From: Moringa oleifera
Lineage: Eukaryota; Streptophyta; Magnoliopsida; Brassicales; Moringaceae
DNA length: 64,000 nucleotides
Direction of reading: 5' to 3'
Assembly (NCBI GenBank): GCA_021397835.1
Contig: JAJFZO010000658.1
Coordinates: 689,501 to 753,500, forward strand
Both the position numbers and the translations under genes were made by a program. Shown piece after piece: positions 12,601 through 24,150 of the stretch; position 1 is the first letter of the stretch; the number at the start of each line of letters is the position of its first letter. Under the pieces are notes generated by a model, which was not told the DNA's origin, made no database searches, and saw only the letters and a list, made by a program, of their open reading frames with translations.

Positions 12601-15600
12601 TGTTTATCTTCCTTAATAATTGCTTTTCGAAGGTTAAGATTGTGGCAATAAAACGATCTTCTTGTTAAGCCACTGAAGATAAAAGTATTATCTCGTCCTT
12701 TATAAGTGGCATCAACATCATAATGCCATTGTCTTCCTAATAGGATATGACAAGCATCCATTTCTACTACGTCACATATGACCTCATCTTTGTAATATTT
12801 TCTGATTGATAAAGAAATTTTGCGAACTTCTTGCATTTGAACTTCCAGACCTTTCTTAATCCGTGCGATCTTATATGAAGAAGAATGTTTCTTAGTCTTC
12901 AAATTTAATGCTTTCACGAGAGCTTTAGAGACAATATTCTCGCTACTGCCACTATCAATAATAACGTCGCATATCTTATTACAAACAGTGCATCGGGTTC
13001 AAAAGATCTTGTATTGTTGAATGTTATCAAGTTTCTTTGGGGCAAGTAAGAGTCGTTGGACAATACACGTCACTTCTCCCACATCTCCTTCTGCAAACTC
13101 AGCACCATCATAATTTTCTTCTTCAAGAACTTGTTCTTCATCGCTATTATCTTCTTCTGCAAAGTTAACAGATCTTCTATTCAGACATCGATTTGAAAGG
13201 TGGCCTGATTGGTTGCATTGGAAACACTTTCCATGATTAGGGCACGCATAAGGATCATTATTGATTCGATGTTGCTGTTGGTTACTACCTTGGATGTTGG
13301 ACCGAACAGAGGTTGAAGTGTTATTTTGATTTTGTGCTGAATTTTGAGTCGAAGATATATTTTTATTTTGACTATTGTTGCTGTTTGGAATTGTTGACTC
13401 TTTCAAAGCGGAAGAAACTTCTTGATTTTGCAGTCGAAAGTTATTCTGAGGATTCATAATGGATCTGTTGACCTGAGTTTTTACTTTCATTGCCAAATTA
13501 ACTGCATTTGTCATGTTCCAAATCCTTTGGAGAGCAAGTCAATCTTGAATAACCATCTTTAGGCCTCCAATATAACGAGCAATCAATTGATCTTCTATCT
13601 CAGGCAGATTAACTCATGCATTTAATCGGTAGAATTCTTCTGTGTACTCATTAATAGTATGATTGACTTGTCGACAATTTTGATATTGTTGATATAAAAA
13701 TTGCTCATAATCTGGAGGGAGAAATCGTCTTTGTAGTAATTGCTTCATCTTGGACCAAGTGTAAACACGCTGCTTTCCTTGGCGTTGATGATTATATTGA
13801 AGTTGCTCCCACCAAGCAGAAGCTCTGTCTTTCAACTTATATGTCACGAGCTTAACTCGGTTTTCTTCTGAAATATTCAAGTAATCAAAAAATTTTTTAA
13901 CAGTTCTTATCCAATCAAGAAAATTTTCAATGTTTAAACAACCGTCGAAACTTGGTAAATTTATCTTCATCTTAAAATCTTGAGTGTGTGGGCCTCGATC
14001 TTTGTCCTTAAAATATAAATCCTCTTCTTCTTCAATGAATAATCCAACCTCCGTGGTTGCCTTTGTTGAACATTCTTCCAACCTTGACATTGACAATCAC
14101 CATCTCGAAAAAGTGGAAAAGCATCCCTAACCTCAAACTCACTATCACGCCGCAATATAGGAGCTCTTCGATTTTGTCGTTAATAGACTCTTAATGGAAC
14201 ATACTTGTGAAAATCATGATTCATGGCTCATCCTGCTTGAATTAGGGCTTCGTTATTGATTCTTGAGCCATTTTGGGGTTGCTATTGATCGTCGTGGTCT
14301 GTCATAAGCTGCTGTTGACATCTTAAGCCTTGGTTAACAGGTGGTTGGTGTCTAGGTTGCAAATCCACGTGATTTGTTGCCCTAGAATTTCTTGGAATAA
14401 AATCTGCATGACTTAAGTCTTGTTGGCCACCATTCTTTTTTTGTCATGCTAATTTGGTCTTTGCTCCATGGAATCACGTCTTCCTTCCATAGTCATTGCA
14501 GTTATCATCTGCATAAGATTACGAAGAGCTCCATCAATCCCATCAAGTCGTTACTCGAACTTGTCAAACCGCCGTTCATTGTCGGTGGCTTGTATCCCAT
14601 TAGAACCGTCACCAGCCATCAAAATAAGGGTAAAATCTTTGCTCTGATACCAATTTGGTGCAGCGGAAGGTTTGCTTCAAAAGAGAAGCTAAATAAAATT
14701 AAAGAACAAACCCGAAGGTTAAACTTTTAGAGGAATATTTGATAACTTGTATTGAATTTCCTCTAACTATTATAATAAGTCATTAAATAATGCAAAGAAG
14801 TAAATTAAGAATAGGAAAACTATAAATGAAAAACTTGAGAGAATAGAAAACTGACTAAATGGAAAACTTGAGAGAATAGAAAGTTGACTAAATGGAAAAC
14901 TTGAGAGGATAGGAAACTAACTAAATGGAAAAACTAAGATATCTAATCAAAATAGGACATTAACTGAAATAAGACACTAAGTTAAGGTGTACTACATTAA
15001 AAAGTTAGGCATCCTGCAAGTAGAAGTTTTGCAAATTGGATCATTAACTTCAGCTTTTTTCTGCAGATATTGATGGAGCCAAAGAAAAAAAAAAAAATTC
15101 ATATGTTGATTAATATATATATGATTAACTGATGGCTTAATATCTCTCTGTTTTGGGTCTTTATTGCAGCCCTTGTAGGTTTATGCTTCCTCTTGAATTT
15201 TTGAACAATGTCATCAGGTTGGGCCAATTATTTGAGCTATCTTACGATTTGTGGCCTTGCAACTGATTGTGATCGATTGATTACTAGGTTTCTATATATT
15301 TAGTCACCCTTTTATTATGTCTTCTATTCCATCTGACCCAACCGGACAAAAATGCCAAGTACCTGAATGTTCAAGAATCTGATCATTGGTGGTTCTCAGC
15401 CTGCCAGTAATACTTTTAATTACAAGCTTCTCTACAAGTATGCCTTATCTCTGGCTGTCCATCTTGATGTGACAACAAAATCAGACAGGACTCTTACAAA
15501 ATTAGTGGGAATATTTGTTTGGTTTCTTTCAGCATGTTTTGTGCACATGGATGAATTGTGAAGGATAACCCCTCAACCGTAAATTGAGTGTATCACATGG

Positions 15601-16751
15601 ATTCTTTTGTCAGGCACTTGGAGGGTAGGAGGTGTATTGGCCATGTCCCGTGCTTTTGGTAACCGGATGTTAAAACAATTTGTTGTTGCAGAACCTGAGA
15701 TCCAGGTAATTTTTTTGAACTATGTGGGTAAACTTGCATAACTTTTGTGCCATCTCTATAGAAAATTAAGAGAGTTAGTAAATTTTGTATAACATTATCC
15801 TGGTCAGTCTCGAAATGGCATGTGTGGTTTTGTGCACCTGTATTGAACTGCGGTGGAGACCCCAGAGGTGTAGATATGAAAGTGTACCCCAGGAATGTCA
15901 AATAGGATTGTACTTGATATTCTTTCATTTGATTGCAAGTTATGGTAGATGAGTTAGAAATATTTTTCATTTGTGTACATAATTTTTAGGATCAAGAGAT
16001 AGATGAAGAGTTCGAGTTGCTTGTGCTTGCAAGTGATGGTCTGTGGGATGTTGTACCAAATGAGGTAAGGTCTCTCCCTCCTTCCACTCGTCTCTCTGAC
16101 CTTCACACGCATAGAAAGCGGTGCATTGGACATATGTGTTAATATGTTGCATAAGCATAGTTTGTAAAGGAATTTATGTTTTGCTCCCTTTCTCAAAGGT
16201 ACTTTCAGTACTTCTAGGGTCATTTGCCTGCTGGATCTATAAGGTTCTTCCAGGCCTCAGAATTGTAAAAGTATCCAACCTAGGATAAAGCAGGGGAAAA
16301 TAAGTGCCTAAGCTTATTTGTTTTCCACTGATATATCCAGTTTAGCACTAAGCAAATTAAATTTCATTGAGGTGGGCATGCATCACAACATCTGGGCAAT
16401 TGGAAAGCAGAATCTCAATAGCCGAGTAGATTTTGGGTTGTTCAGCCACTCCCACTATTAAAGATTATGCATTCTTTAGAAAGTAACAGCCAAAAGAAAA
16501 TGAAATGGAGCATGTACAGCGGACAGCTATGGCCTTTGTAATCCATTTACTCTCATATGTGTGTTTGATTTGCTCAGGATGCTGTTTCACTTGCCCTAGA
16601 AGAGGAAGAGCCTGAGGCAGCTGCACAAAAGTTAACCGAGACTGCTTTTAGCCGAGGCAGTGCAGACAATATAACATGCATTGTGGTGAGATTCCACCAT
16701 GGCAAGAAAGATCCAATGTCCAGCATGAAAGCCAATTCCCAGCATGATTGA
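8946..16751 (+). CDS. Protein phosphatase 2C family protein (PP2C76-like)
   Basis: Mg/Mn-dependent Ser/Thr protein phosphatase. Exons 8946-9046, 9744-9871, 10444-10542, 10801-10959, 11497-11583, 15614-15705, 15990-16064 and 16578-16751 join in frame (915 nt, 304 residues) with GT/AG introns throughout. Motifs of the PP2C fold: RMTMEDFYD (residues 50-58), GIFDGHGG with the metal-binding aspartate at 76, [47 protein letters not shown] with aspartate 238, and [13 protein letters not shown] with aspartate 277, so the metal centre looks complete. There is no signal peptide or membrane segment; cytosolic or nuclear location is inferred. I chose the ATG at 8946 (a second ATG follows at once) because homologues I recall begin near MVD; the in-frame ATG at 8787 is the alternative. 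Not the ABI1/HAB1 clade. Best remembered match is Arabidopsis AT5G53140. Intron 5 is 4 kb because of an antisense retroelement. Confidence 0.93.
9592..9622. repeat. (AC)n microsatellite
   Basis: About 15 AC dinucleotides in PP2C intron 1, preceded by a pyrimidine-rich stretch. Confidence 0.9.
11181..11198. repeat. (AAT)n microsatellite
   Basis: Six AAT units in PP2C intron 4. Confidence 0.85.
11760..12184 (-). repeat. 3' LTR of the gag-protease element (with internal tandem repeats)
   Basis: Aligns with 14656-14999 over its whole length. It is about 80 bp longer because a roughly 31-35 bp unit (GAAACTTGAGAGAATAGGAA and variants, followed by a CTGACTAAATG-type segment) occurs about six times between 11925 and 12120, against about four in the other copy. 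Confidence 0.88.
12350..14155 (-). pseudogene. Decayed Ty3-type gag-protease reading frame
   Basis: One minus-strand frame is readable from 14096 to past 12561 with no frameshift but with stops at 13616-13614 (TGA), 13541-13539 (TGA), 13001-12999 (TGA) and 12563-12561 (TAG). It encodes, in order: a retrotransposon gag domain ([57 protein letters not shown]); a Gln/Asn/Ser-rich linker; a CCHC knuckle ([14 protein letters not shown], about 13230-13190); and a retropepsin-like region with the [13 protein letters not shown] active-site motif near 12950 and CHILLGRQW near 12740. After about 12430 only a fragment of the RT leader remains ([20 protein letters not shown]), followed by more stops. RT catalytic motifs, RNase H and integrase are absent. 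Not functional as read. Confidence 0.85.
14641..14652 (-). other. Primer-binding site (initiator tRNA-Met)
   Basis: Minus-strand TGGTATCAGAGC, complementary to the 3' end of plant initiator tRNA-Met, three bases from the LTR end. A match of 12 of 12 to the usual core. Confidence 0.9.
14656..14999 (-). repeat. 5' LTR of the gag-protease element
   Basis: Direct repeat of 11760-12184. Immediately next to it, three bases away, is the primer-binding site at 14641-14652, which fixes the element's orientation as minus, antisense to the PP2C host gene. Confidence 0.88.
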
Positions 16752-16952
16752 CATTCTTATTTTGTTATGCATGTAAATCAATCAAAATTTTATGTAGCTT
16801 AACATTGGAACTTGCACATGCTTGATGGGCTAAGTGCTTATCGCTAGGCCAATTTGTTTATTCCTTGCCTGTCCTCGTGTTCTTTTCTTTTTTTTTAATT
16901 GGCTACAACCTGTATCCCTAGTTGTTCTTGAAGTAGTGTGTAGATTTAACAC

Positions 16953-16958
16953 AATAAA
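16953..16958 (+). terminator. Candidate poly(A) signal of the PP2C gene
   Basis: AATAAA about 200 bases after the PP2C stop codon, in a GC-richer segment that turns to AT-rich intergenic DNA just afterwards. Confidence 0.5.
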
Positions 16959-17019
16959 GGCACGGTGTTTTTCCTTGGGTGGAGCAATATCACTTAAAGT
17001 GATAGATTACATAATAATC

Positions 17020-18170
17020 ATATAAATTTTGGATTTTGATTATTTTATATTTAATAAAGTAAATTAAAAATTTTAATTAAAATAAGTTTAAATTTATTTT
17101 ATTAAAAAATAAAAAGTTGGATTTTAAGATATGTGGATGAATTGAAAGATGATTTTGATTAAAGTATTGGTATATTTAATTGCATTAGAATTCTATTGAA
17201 GTATGATTTTATTTTAAAAATTAATTGTAAATATTTTATTTTATCTTAATTTATTTTTAAGAATACTAGTTAAAATAAAATATTATGTTTAAAATTATTA
17301 TATAAATAGAAAGCAATTTCTTTAAAGAAATAATTTAGAGTTTATTTTTTATCTTTTTTTGTAGGTATTTTTTTTTTCATGGATTGTTAATATCTCTTTC
17401 AACCAAATAATAATTTAAGATTTGATTTTTTTAAGAATTGTAAGATTTAACTAATTTTATTTATTTTTATATTTTTTTAATATTTATATATCTTATGTGC
17501 TTATTGAAATTATTTAATCATCAAAATAATAAATTACTAATTAAAACTTTAAATTTATAATTATTTAAATATTTTAATATAAATAGTTAATAATACAATT
17601 AATTATAAAAATAATTTTTAATTTATATTATAAAAATATATAATTTAATTTAAATAAATCTATGCATATGTTTGTTGTCTAAAATTAGTAGTTTCTTTAA
17701 TTTTTAATATTATTAAAAATTAAATCTTAAAGTTATATTTAGAATTATTTATTAATAAAAAATAATTAAAAATCATATCATTATTATTAAAAAATAAAAA
17801 GAAATAAGTTATTAAATAGTACTAATAATCATAATCAATTCGACGAAAAATTAAAATTTTTTATTTTTACATAAATTATCAATTCTTAAATTAAACTTAA
17901 AATTATTCTTTTGATCATATACTTTATTACATTGATTTTTTAAATCTTTTTATATTTTTTTATTTATTTTTAATTATATAATTTTTATTTATTTATTTTT
18001 TATTTTTTAAAATAAATCTAATCAAACTCAATAAAATCGACCTTACTTATATTACAATTTAATTTTTTACTTATATTACAATTTAATTTTTATCTTTCCA
18101 ACATCTCAACACCTAACAGAAAGCTGTAATGCAAAAAGCATGATAGGAAGACGCGTGGTAAATTTGCTTA
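17020..18170. other. AT-rich intergenic region between convergent PP2C and unknown-protein genes
   Basis: Very AT-rich with no open frame of note. A 24-bp perfect tandem duplication lies at about 18043-18090. No element ends recognised. Confidence 0.6.
18043..18090. repeat. 24-bp tandem duplication
   Basis: The unit TTACTTATATTACAATTTAA plus TTTT occurs twice head to tail, essentially identical. Confidence 0.8.
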
Positions 18171-18869
18171 GATATTGTCTTACCGCATCGTATGATGTGT
18201 TAATTGGATTATGAAACTGGATGTCCAAATTTTACAACTGCATGCATCTCCTGGCAAGAATGTGGAGAACAGAGAATACCCATGGATCATCCAAAAAGAA
18301 ACATGCCATCTCCGGCAGCACAAAATACTGAATGAAAACTCAAGAAAAAAGATCCAAGCACGGTTCAAATAGAGATTGTTTGCAATGCTCGAGTAGAACA
18401 ACTCAGGCCTAAACTATTGCATTGTAGAATATTGCTTGACAAGCAGCCAGGCCTCACAATATAGAACTAGTATTAGGAAGCACCATTAAAAAATGATCCT
18501 GTTTACAGCATCTACAGGCATGAAAATAGTTAGCCCTTCAACAAGATTTTTCTTCTGTCCAAATCCCTTGTACAGCATCTGCAACAAACTCCCCAGCTGA
18601 AACAAGCATGTGGTTATTGTTGATGGTTGCAACTGAGAATGTCAATACCTTAATTTTCTCCATTTCTTTTTTCCCAGATTTCTTTTGGGAGGTAGTGACT
18701 GGTTGGTCTCTTTAATGGAACAACACTCCATCGATCACAGCTATAGTTGATAAGGAAGTTGCAGTTCATAAAATTTGATTTTCATAGATTGCAAATTGAT
18801 GCAGGGAAGGTAAACTATAAGAATTGATGGTCTTAAAAGGGCTGCAGAGGAACACAAGAAGGTATACTA

Positions 18870-21800
18870 TCATTTGGCACAGCCAAAAGTTGAAGACCAG
18901 TCTTCCCCATCTATCAGGTCAGTAGCAAGATCCAAGTCGCTAGAATTCCCAGGCATCTGAGCAAAGGGTAGAAAGGACTCCTTGAGGTACCACAACTCAC
19001 TATCTGGTGCAAGTAGTGAACTTTCCAAACTTGCCATCTGGGATGGAAAGGTGAAGTCATGTGCCAATGTGTCCATACTTAATTGTGGAATTTCCGCTGA
19101 TGCGAACTGAAATCGTCCAGTGGATGTCACTGATGCAGGGCCCACAGAACTGTCTGAGTTGATACCACTTGTAGGCATGATGGGTACTAGACCAGCTATG
19201 TTCCTGTTCATCACCATTAAGGCCATAAGCTACTAGCAACATGAGCTAAAAACAATATCCATTTCTTCTAGTTACATGCATTGATCTTTGATTTGCACCA
19301 ACATGTAACAAGGGCCAGTGGCGGGAAAAAGAAAAAGAAATCCCATACACTTATAAGTGGGTACATGCTTTGGTCCTTTTATTACTGTTTTAAGTAAAAT
19401 TTGCAAAGAGCTCATTTCAAACAATTTTGTTTTGATTAAATACAGCCATCCGTAAAAAATAATGGATATGACAAATCCACTACCAAAATATACAAAGCAG
19501 AGCAAACATTCAAACAGAAAGAAGATTATTCACACATGTACATAGTGTTACAACAGGAAAATATCATGTTTGAGATTATAATATGAGTAATATATGAGAC
19601 AGGAATTTACATGTGATGTTGCTCATAAATTTAGTTCTAGCTGCCTTCTTCATTTCTATATTTGAAAGTACTACGAGATTCATGAGCAAGAAACTGGAAA
19701 GAACACACATACACAAACACATAGTTATTATTAGGAATTCTTACTCTTTTCCTGGCAACATCAGGAAACTGGCTGGTGCAGGCACTCCATTTCCCACATG
19801 ACAACTGGACATGCTGCCGTTGGAATCAATCTGAGGATGACCCGCAGATGAAATAGGAGGCTGCTGAATAACATGATATCTGACAGGTAGATTGCCAACA
19901 GGACTAAAAAGACAAAAAAAAAAAAAAACGGAATACTGAATTAAATGACAATATAGTGATGCTATGGTCAGACACCTCGCAAGAACTTTGACAAATACCA
20001 ATTCCCAAAAAACAGAAGCAACTTTGTTTTCGAACTTAGACAGAGAAGTTACAACTAATTCCATGAGCGAGAGGAGCTAAAATAACTAAGCTGACAAATC
20101 AAACAGCAGGATCCAACAGCTGAGGCAACAGTCCTGCAAATGGAAGTGGTGTGCACCTTAAAGAAAGGACAGAAATGAAACCTACAACCAATGGTTTCAG
20201 AAAGAGCACTAACTACTTTTGATGAAGTCATCAAAGAGGAAAAGGTTCATGCTTCTAGGGTCCAAACTTCACACTGGAAAAGGAAAGAAAGGAACATAGG
20301 AGAAAAGAAAAGAGACAAGATCACATGATCAAAGAATAGCCATCCTTCAATTTCAAGGTTGATATTCTCATGTATACCAAAGGCAGTTATATTATTAATT
20401 TTGCAGTGCTAAGAATATTGAAAAACTAACCACACATGTGAACCATGATGAATCCCATTCTGCAGAGGAGAAAATGGAACTTTTGACATTTTCACATTCT
20501 CCATCAGATTGCATTGTTCCTCAAGTAATGTATTTAAGGATATAATTTGCTTTATCAGCTTTAGCCTTATGTCGTAGCCTCTGAAGAAGTCAGCATTTTC
20601 TTCTTCCAGTTTCTGCCACACTGAACCATAGAAAACCATTAAATAAAAATAAGAATGTTAGAGCTATTGGCTGAAGAACATTGTCGTTGACAAACATGTA
20701 GAAATCATGAATTCCACTTAACATTCTACCTACTGTCCAACCATGAATAACATATTAAGTGCACTCATTTGAATCATACGATTGGGCTTCTTTCCATCAT
20801 ATTTCATAACTAAATCAACTATATTTCCCTCAAGAAAGTGGACAAGAATAACGACTTCTTTGCGCATATATTATGTATAACTAAGAACTTCAGATGATGA
20901 TGGTTTCCAAAGTGACTTTTCAGTGGACATCAACTTAGTAGTTCACTGTTCTATGAAAAGTTAGCCAAATTCATCATCCAACAATGCCTGAGAACTTTAG
21001 AATTTCGGCAGAGAATTTTAGACCTTCATCATCACCCATAGTCAAATAGTGGTGAACTATGCAAAAAAGGGGGAAAAAATCTTTTTCCTCTTGACTAGAA
21101 AGAAACTTCAAATACAATAGAAAGATTAGCCTTTCTTACTCCCAGAATCCTGCCTCTAAGAGAACCCTCTCCCTAGGCTAAAGAGAACCCTCTGCCTAAG
21201 AACAGCAAATCCCACAACTCTTAACTTGTAGAATATACAATACATACTTAAAACTCCCTCACCCCTTGGTATTTATGGTGCAAATACAGGAATCAGATAA
21301 TCATCAAACATGATAAGCATTTACCTACAATTTTATTTATCAAAAGTTTACCCTGATAAATCCCTGTCTAGTTCAGAATTTTAAATGACACTCAAAACAG
21401 GTAGTTATCAAAAGTCTAAATCCCTACATGAACACCAAAAACAGGATGAAAATAGGTTCCATAAGGGTTTAAAATAAGAGATAATGATAGAAACAAGCTT
21501 TCATGAAATCCTATTTCGACAGATGCTCAAAAGGCAAATAAAACATATCTCCGCATTAAAAAGAGGAGTATTCTGGTTGAAAAGCATTACCGAATGTTGT
21601 TAAGACAGGATCTATTTTGGCTTGACAGAAGAGTCTGCTCACCACATCCTTTCTGTTCATGTCCAACTTCAGACACCTTTCAATCAAATTCTGCACCTGA
21701 AAAAGGAGAAAAAAAAAAGGATTTCATATAAAAAACATGAAAATATAGTACAGTTAGGTTTCATTTATAAAAAGACAGTTCCATCACTGCAACTTGCTAT

Positions 21801-21940
21801 CAGATTAAAGTTCTTACCATTTTGATATCTTTATGTGTAACTTTTCTACCTTTGTCACTTGAAACTGATACTAAATTGGGGACCAAAATTGGAGCCTCAT
21901 GTGTGTTATTTTGATGCTTGCTAGCTTGGTTATGTGACAT
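18870..21940 (-). CDS. Plant-conserved protein of unknown function (VWQKLEEEN family)
   Basis: Minus-strand exons 21940-21818, 21696-21591, 20620-20431, 19903-19745 and 19203-18870 join in frame (912 nt, 303 residues) at GT/AG sites. The product starts MSHNQASKHQNNTHEAPILV, then has a conserved core VQNLIERCLKL...VWQKLEEENADFFRGYDIRLKL and a variable Pro/Ser-rich C-terminus containing QQPPISSAGHP and SSCHVGNGVPAP. I recall plant proteins with this core; some databases give them the misleading label angiotensin-converting enzyme 2, but I see no peptidase motif. There is no signal peptide or membrane segment; the core is helical and charged. Compared with remembered homologues the core is more diverged (DMNRKDVVSRL for YMNRDEVVKTL) and the acidic C-terminal tail is missing. 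The last acceptor (GATGAACAG, to 19204) was chosen because it alone keeps the frame. The start could lie further upstream in an earlier exon. Confidence 0.8.
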
Positions 21941-24150
21941 TTGTCTTGAGATTTGTGACTCTGAGAAAGCCTGCGCATCCTGTAAAAGTTCTCTTCGTTA
22001 ATCCTAAGAAGAAATCAACTAGTATATTATCATCCACCCAAACTCAATTCAGCAAAACATTGAGGAACGCCAGGGGTTCAGCATTATTAGAAAACAATGC
22101 CATCAAACTCAGTTACCCAGCTTGTAAGCATAGAAACAAGCCAACTCTTTTTAGTTCTGGCAACATAAGTCATTATTATATTCATAAAGTTCCACAACTA
22201 CACTATGGATATTAATAGCCACTACACCAATCTTTTCATTTCTTCTAATAAGAACTTTTTGTTAGAGAAGAATGGTAACAAAGGGGCATACACTTCCACC
22301 AATTATTCAAGCCATTTATCAAAGAGACAAAGAAATATACTTGTAACAACTTCATTCTGGATCAAAGCATTCAGCATGCCAGTAACTTCTCCTTCTTTCT
22401 GTCAGAAATATTCCTCACTGCTGTCTGTGATAAGTGTTCAAAAAGGGACCAAAGAGTTAAAAATGTATAACTCAATTCCAGCAGTAAGCCATTAAGCTGA
22501 AATATATAAAAAAAAGAAAAAAGAAAGAAACTCATGAAAGCAAAACTCATTTATTTAATAACTTGTTCTGAGAATAGATGATCTAGAAATTGTGAACACA
22601 TGTTTAGAAGAAGATTAAGGAATCAAGCTTAAAGTAACTTTATTTGAAGCAAAACCAATCCAATGTAAATGAGGTTGTAGGTCTTAAGAAGCACCATCAA
22701 TCACATATCTCCCTGGCTCAAAGCCAACTAGAGGTCATGAATGTAAACAAAACCCGCGAAGAATAATAGTCACTTCTTGAAGCAAATGTAAAAATTGATG
22801 AAGGTGGTACAATATGATCACAGAGCATGATAGACAAACTACAACAAAAGTCGTATATGAAGGAGCATACATGCCTTGGATCTGTATGATTCTCTATTTA
22901 TGGAACCAGTGAGGGGACTTTAGAAATTATAAGTTGTTGATGCCCCATGTAACACAGTCTTGGATATAGTCTAGTAATACAATAACAAGTAATTGTTCCA
23001 GGATGTTTCAGAGATCTCACAAATTGTAATGATAGCCACCATAAAATTTAGGGTGAAGAAGATGGTTACAGTTTCATGAAAACTTATATATTTGATACCA
23101 CTGGTTGTATTAATGGTTCACACACATTTCATGGTCTTGTTTTAGATGACAACAATATTCTTTCAAATGCTAAGTAATATATATGGAGCCAATCCGTTTC
23201 CATAGAGTAAGTAAAACATCCTGCATATTTGTACAGTTTGATCAGCTGAATATGATAATATTTCTCATATGGAATGGACGATATGTGCAAAAGTATGCAA
23301 AGTAACTATTACCACAATCACATTTACCCAATAAATCTATATCATCAGCTTTAAAGCTTCAGTACACACACAAAAAAAAAAAAAAAGAGACATAAAGATC
23401 CTATATACAGAATGGACTATAGCAAATGATAAAAAAATTAATTAATTGAAAGGAAAAAAAATAATGGTTCTCCTCATTTTGTTTTTGAGGAACACCATAA
23501 CAATGAACAAAAATTTGGTTCATCTGAAAAGAACAAACAAAATACAACACATCAAGCAGATTTCCACTACTAGCATAAAACTGGCCCGTAGAACTAATCT
23601 TTCACTCCGCAACTAATGGTAACAAATTTACAATATATGTGTGTGTGTGTGCGTGTCAATATGTATGTACCATGACAAAATGCTGAATTGAAAGCTAGCC
23701 CTGCTCCTCTGTTTGGTTGATGAGAAAATCAAACAACTATACGATTCTACATCGGCCAATAGTGAAAACAAGTCACCTGATTTGACTCGACTAAAGGGAA
23801 GAAACTTACAAAATAGAATCCCAAAAGTCAAAAGAATCATTTTCTTCTCTTCTCCAGATATTCTCAGAGGCCAAAAGATAACGTTTAAGAGCACAAAATC
23901 AAAAGCAAAAACCAAGAAAACCTAACCTCCAAGAGGTCCAATTGTTCATCGTTTTGAGACTACGAACACGATAAAAAGTAAAGACTTGCCAAGATGAAGG
24001 TTTTTATGCGGTTATCTTGAAAGTAAGCGCAAAAAAAAAAAACGCTCTATTTCTGGCTTCCTAGGGTTTTCTATGAGAGCAAAGAAGAGAACAGCCTTTG
24101 GGCTTATGCACGGCAACACTGTGGGACTGCTGTGAAACGAGAACCAGCTG
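21941..24150 (-). promoter_or_regulatory. 5' leader of the unknown-protein gene with a ~1.9-kb leader intron
   Basis: A leader exon probably runs from about 24110 to 23927, ending at donor GAG|GTTAGG; it is GC-richer and contains AAACCCTAGGAAG. The next exon starts at 21979 (acceptor TTTTACAG). An ATG at 23949 would be in the leader; with this splice it opens a frame that crosses the main ATG out of frame. The intron (21980-23926) holds a small (GT)n tract near 23636-23652 and no exon I recognise. Confidence 0.45.

Larger units (their letters stand above)
11760..14999 (-). mobile_element. Gag-protease LTR retrotransposon lacking RT and integrase, antisense in PP2C intron 5
   Basis: Two direct repeats bound the element: 11760-12184 and 14656-14999. 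Both begin TGGTGCAGC; the left ends ACTACATCA and the right ACTACATTA. Just inside the right copy, minus-strand TGGTATCAGAGC (14652-14641) is the standard primer-binding site for initiator methionine tRNA, so the element reads on the minus strand with its 5' LTR at the right. A purine-rich tract (AAGTGAAAAGGAT) abuts the other LTR. The interior carries gag, a CCHC knuckle and a retropepsin-like segment, then ends after the first residues of the RT linker. Flanks AGAAG (11755-11759) and AAAAG (15000-15004) are a probable 5-bp target duplication with one mismatch. By eye, the first ~158 aligned LTR bases differ at about 14 sites, mostly transitions: an old insertion. Ty3 type from the gag sequence. 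Confidence 0.9.

Noticed and set aside
13614..14096. Gag frame as a domesticated host gene
   Set aside because: It lies between two LTRs beside a primer-binding site and carries in-frame stops, so it is an ordinary decayed retroelement.
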